Shown here one piece after another: positions 6,488 to 7,330 of a stretch of 7,330 nt of DNA; positions within the stretch are counted from its first letter, which is position 1; each line of letters begins with the position of its first letter. The stretch comes from Methylomonas sp. (GTDB taxonomy: Bacteria; Pseudomonadota; Gammaproteobacteria; Methylococcales; Methylomonadaceae). The stretch lies in the NCBI GenBank assembly GCA_026990815.1, contig JALXCS010000093.1, positions 1 through 7,330 of the forward strand. The letters run 5' to 3'. The notes under the pieces are model-generated. The model saw only the letters and a program-made list of their open reading frames with translations. It ran no database searches and was not told the DNA's origin. A program made the position numbers and the translations under genes.

Positions 6488-6727
6488 CCACCAAGAAATG
6501 AGCATAAGATAGTTTACGGGTTTAATATGAAAAATATGTGACGCAATAAAATCTATAATAATTAGTATCTTAAAAAAACCTGCGGCCGATCTTAAGTTTC
6601 CACGTATTATTTAAGCTGGAAATCAAAAAGCAAACAACAGCAATACCTGCAAAATAACCGGCTGTATCATTAATAGATTTTTTGCTTTTAGTTTATTGCT
6701 GATCACATGACAGTCAATATCCAGGGC

Positions 6728-6734
6728 GGGAGGT
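6728..6734 (+). promoter_or_regulatory. Strong Shine-Dalgarno of the FNR-like gene
   Basis: GGGAGGT lies four bases before the ATG at 6739 and fixes the start. It is the strongest ribosome site in the window. Confidence 0.75.
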
Positions 6735-6738
6735 ATTA

Positions 6739-7212
6739 ATGGATTTAAAAACCAGATTATCACATGCGTCGGTTGGTTCTTACACGTGTTTCGATTGTTA
6801 TAAAAAAACGCAATGCCTGGCTAAACAATTGACTGCAGAAAATTTTTTCTCGCTTGATGGCTTTGTTTCCAATGACAGGCAATATCAGGATGGGCAGTAT
6901 ATTTTTCGCCAAGGCGAAAGTTGCGAGAAAGTTTTTATCGTCAAATCCGGTTCAATAAAAAGTTTCATCATTTCTGCTGATGGCAACGAACAGGTAATTG
7001 GCTTCAGATTTGCCGGTGAAGTACTCGGACTCGATGCATTGGATAAGAATAAGCATGTATCTTCTGTCGTTGCTCTTGAAAATTCAATAATCTGTGGATT
7101 CTCCCGAAAATATATTGAATTTCTTTGCCAAACTAGTCCTTCTTTTCAAAAAGAAATAATTGCCAGATTTTCTCGTGAAATTGTTCAGGATTATCAATTA
7201 TTAATGCCATGA
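6739..7212 (+). CDS. FNR-type oxygen-sensing regulator, truncated: no DNA-binding domain (probable pseudogene)
   Basis: The 157 residues match the sensory half of FNR, the Crp-family regulator that binds a [4Fe-4S] cluster and acts only without oxygen. The cluster motif is intact: Cys17-X2-Cys20-X5-Cys26, plus Cys119 in ALENSIICGF. The 93-residue spacing from Cys26 to Cys119 is the same as from Cys29 to Cys122 in E. coli FNR. The cyclic-nucleotide-like beta barrel follows (GQYIFRQGESCEKVFIVKSG, residues 52-71; GFRFAGEVLGLDAL, 88-101). The protein ends inside the long dimer helix (REIVQDYQLLMP), where FNR continues with about 90 more residues including the helix-turn-helix. No frame after the stop continues FNR; instead a transposase-like ORF begins at 7251. 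The gene is probably broken by an insertion. A surviving sensor fragment that forms mixed dimers is possible but speculative. Confidence 0.85.
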   Translation: MDLKTRLSHASVGSYTCFDCYKKTQCLAKQLTAENFFSLDGFVSNDRQYQDGQYIFRQGESCEKVFIVKSGSIKSFIISADGNEQVIGFRFAGEVLGLDALDKNKHVSSVVALENSIICGFSRKYIEFLCQTSPSFQKEIIARFSREIVQDYQLLMP

Positions 7213-7224
7213 TTATGCCTTTAG

Positions 7225-7247
7225 CTCCCGTATGATATAGTACGGAG
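7225..7247 (+). promoter_or_regulatory. Hairpin that would mask the ribosome site of the transposase-like ORF
   Basis: CTCC-GTA (7225-7232, one bulged C) pairs with TACGGAG (7241-7247), and GGAG within it is the only ribosome-site candidate before the ATG at 7251. Several IS elements (IS10, IS50) use such structures to stop transposase translation from incoming transcripts. That role here is inferred. Confidence 0.3.
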
Positions 7248-7250
7248 ACT

Positions 7251-7330
7251 ATGAGAAACCGCATTAAAAAGCCCTATCAAAATATGGTCTTGATTGATTT
7301 CTACGAGCGCTTTCCAGATGAGCAGGCGTG
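7251..7330 (+). CDS. Start of a probable IS1595-type transposase (cut by the window end)
   Basis: Twenty-six codons are visible, beginning MRNRIKKPYQNMVLIDFY and continuing ERFPDEQA. The pattern of a basic start, then 'L-x-F-x-x-x-F-P-x-E-x-A', is how IS1595-family (ISXO2-like) transposases open, just before their zinc-ribbon cysteines. GGAG at 7244-7247 is a ribosome site with rather short spacing (three bases). The left IS end should lie between about 7200 and 7250, at the break in the FNR-like gene, but I cannot define its inverted repeat with only one end in view. With so few residues the family call is tentative; another small DNA-binding protein is possible. Confidence 0.55.
   Translation, partial: MRNRIKKPYQNMVLIDFYERFPDEQA

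Larger units (their letters stand above)
6421..6738. other. Gene-free region between the cysD promoter and the FNR-like gene
   Basis: These 318 bases are AT-rich and hold no credible coding region on either strand; short ATG frames stop within a few codons. The only clear structure is the hairpin at 6469-6487. A TATAAT at 6554-6559 on the plus strand lacks a recognisable -35. A weak repeat, TTTCCA (6597-6602) with TGGAAA (6617-6622), is also present. No FNR-box pair (TTGAT, four bases, ATCAA) was found. Confidence 0.5.

Noticed and set aside
6421..6738. FNR or CRP boxes before the FNR-like gene
   Set aside because: Only half-sites (for example TTGAT at 6423-6427, and TGATCACA near 6700) were seen, without a correctly spaced partner.

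Overview
The window looks like chromosomal DNA of a motile gammaproteobacterium of moderately low GC. This rests on a polar-type flagellar cluster (flaG-fliD-fliS-fliT), an assimilatory ATP sulfurylase of the CysD/CysN type, a YpjD-type inner-membrane protein and an FNR-type regulator, all close in sequence to gammaproteobacterial families. I cannot place it to genus; a sulfur- or methane-oxidising lineage is a guess only.

Left part, plus strand (1-2628): the end of an upstream transcription unit is marked by a small hairpin. Then flaG, fliD (filament cap), fliS (flagellin chaperone) and a short fliT-like chaperone gene follow in tight succession. They supply the cap and the export chaperones of the filament. 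The last gene probably starts at a GTG four bases after the fliS stop.

Middle, minus strand (2632-6258): reading leftwards, cysD, cysN and ypjD. CysD and CysN form sulfate adenylyltransferase, which activates sulfate to APS. Two things are odd. First, a 179-bp near-symmetric palindrome (5171-5349) sits between cysD and cysN, flanked by TTA direct repeats, one of which is the complement of the cysD TAA stop. It looks like a MITE-type insertion that left both genes intact. Second, CysN carries about 100 extra C-terminal residues that read as a shrunken APS kinase (CysC) domain without the P-loop. ypjD follows 61 bases after cysN and ends three bases from the convergent fliT.

Right part (6259-7330): a 480-bp gene-free region holds a good sigma70 promoter reading towards cysD and a perfect 7-bp-stem hairpin. 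It is followed by an FNR-like gene on the plus strand. This gene keeps the N-terminal cysteine cluster and the fourth cysteine of oxygen-sensing FNR but stops after 157 codons, before the DNA-binding domain. About 40 bases later a new ORF opens that resembles the start of an IS1595-type transposase and runs off the window, so the regulator was probably cut by an insertion sequence.

No wholly new system is evident. The notable items are the palindromic element at the cysD stop, the relic kinase domain on CysN and the decapitated oxygen sensor.
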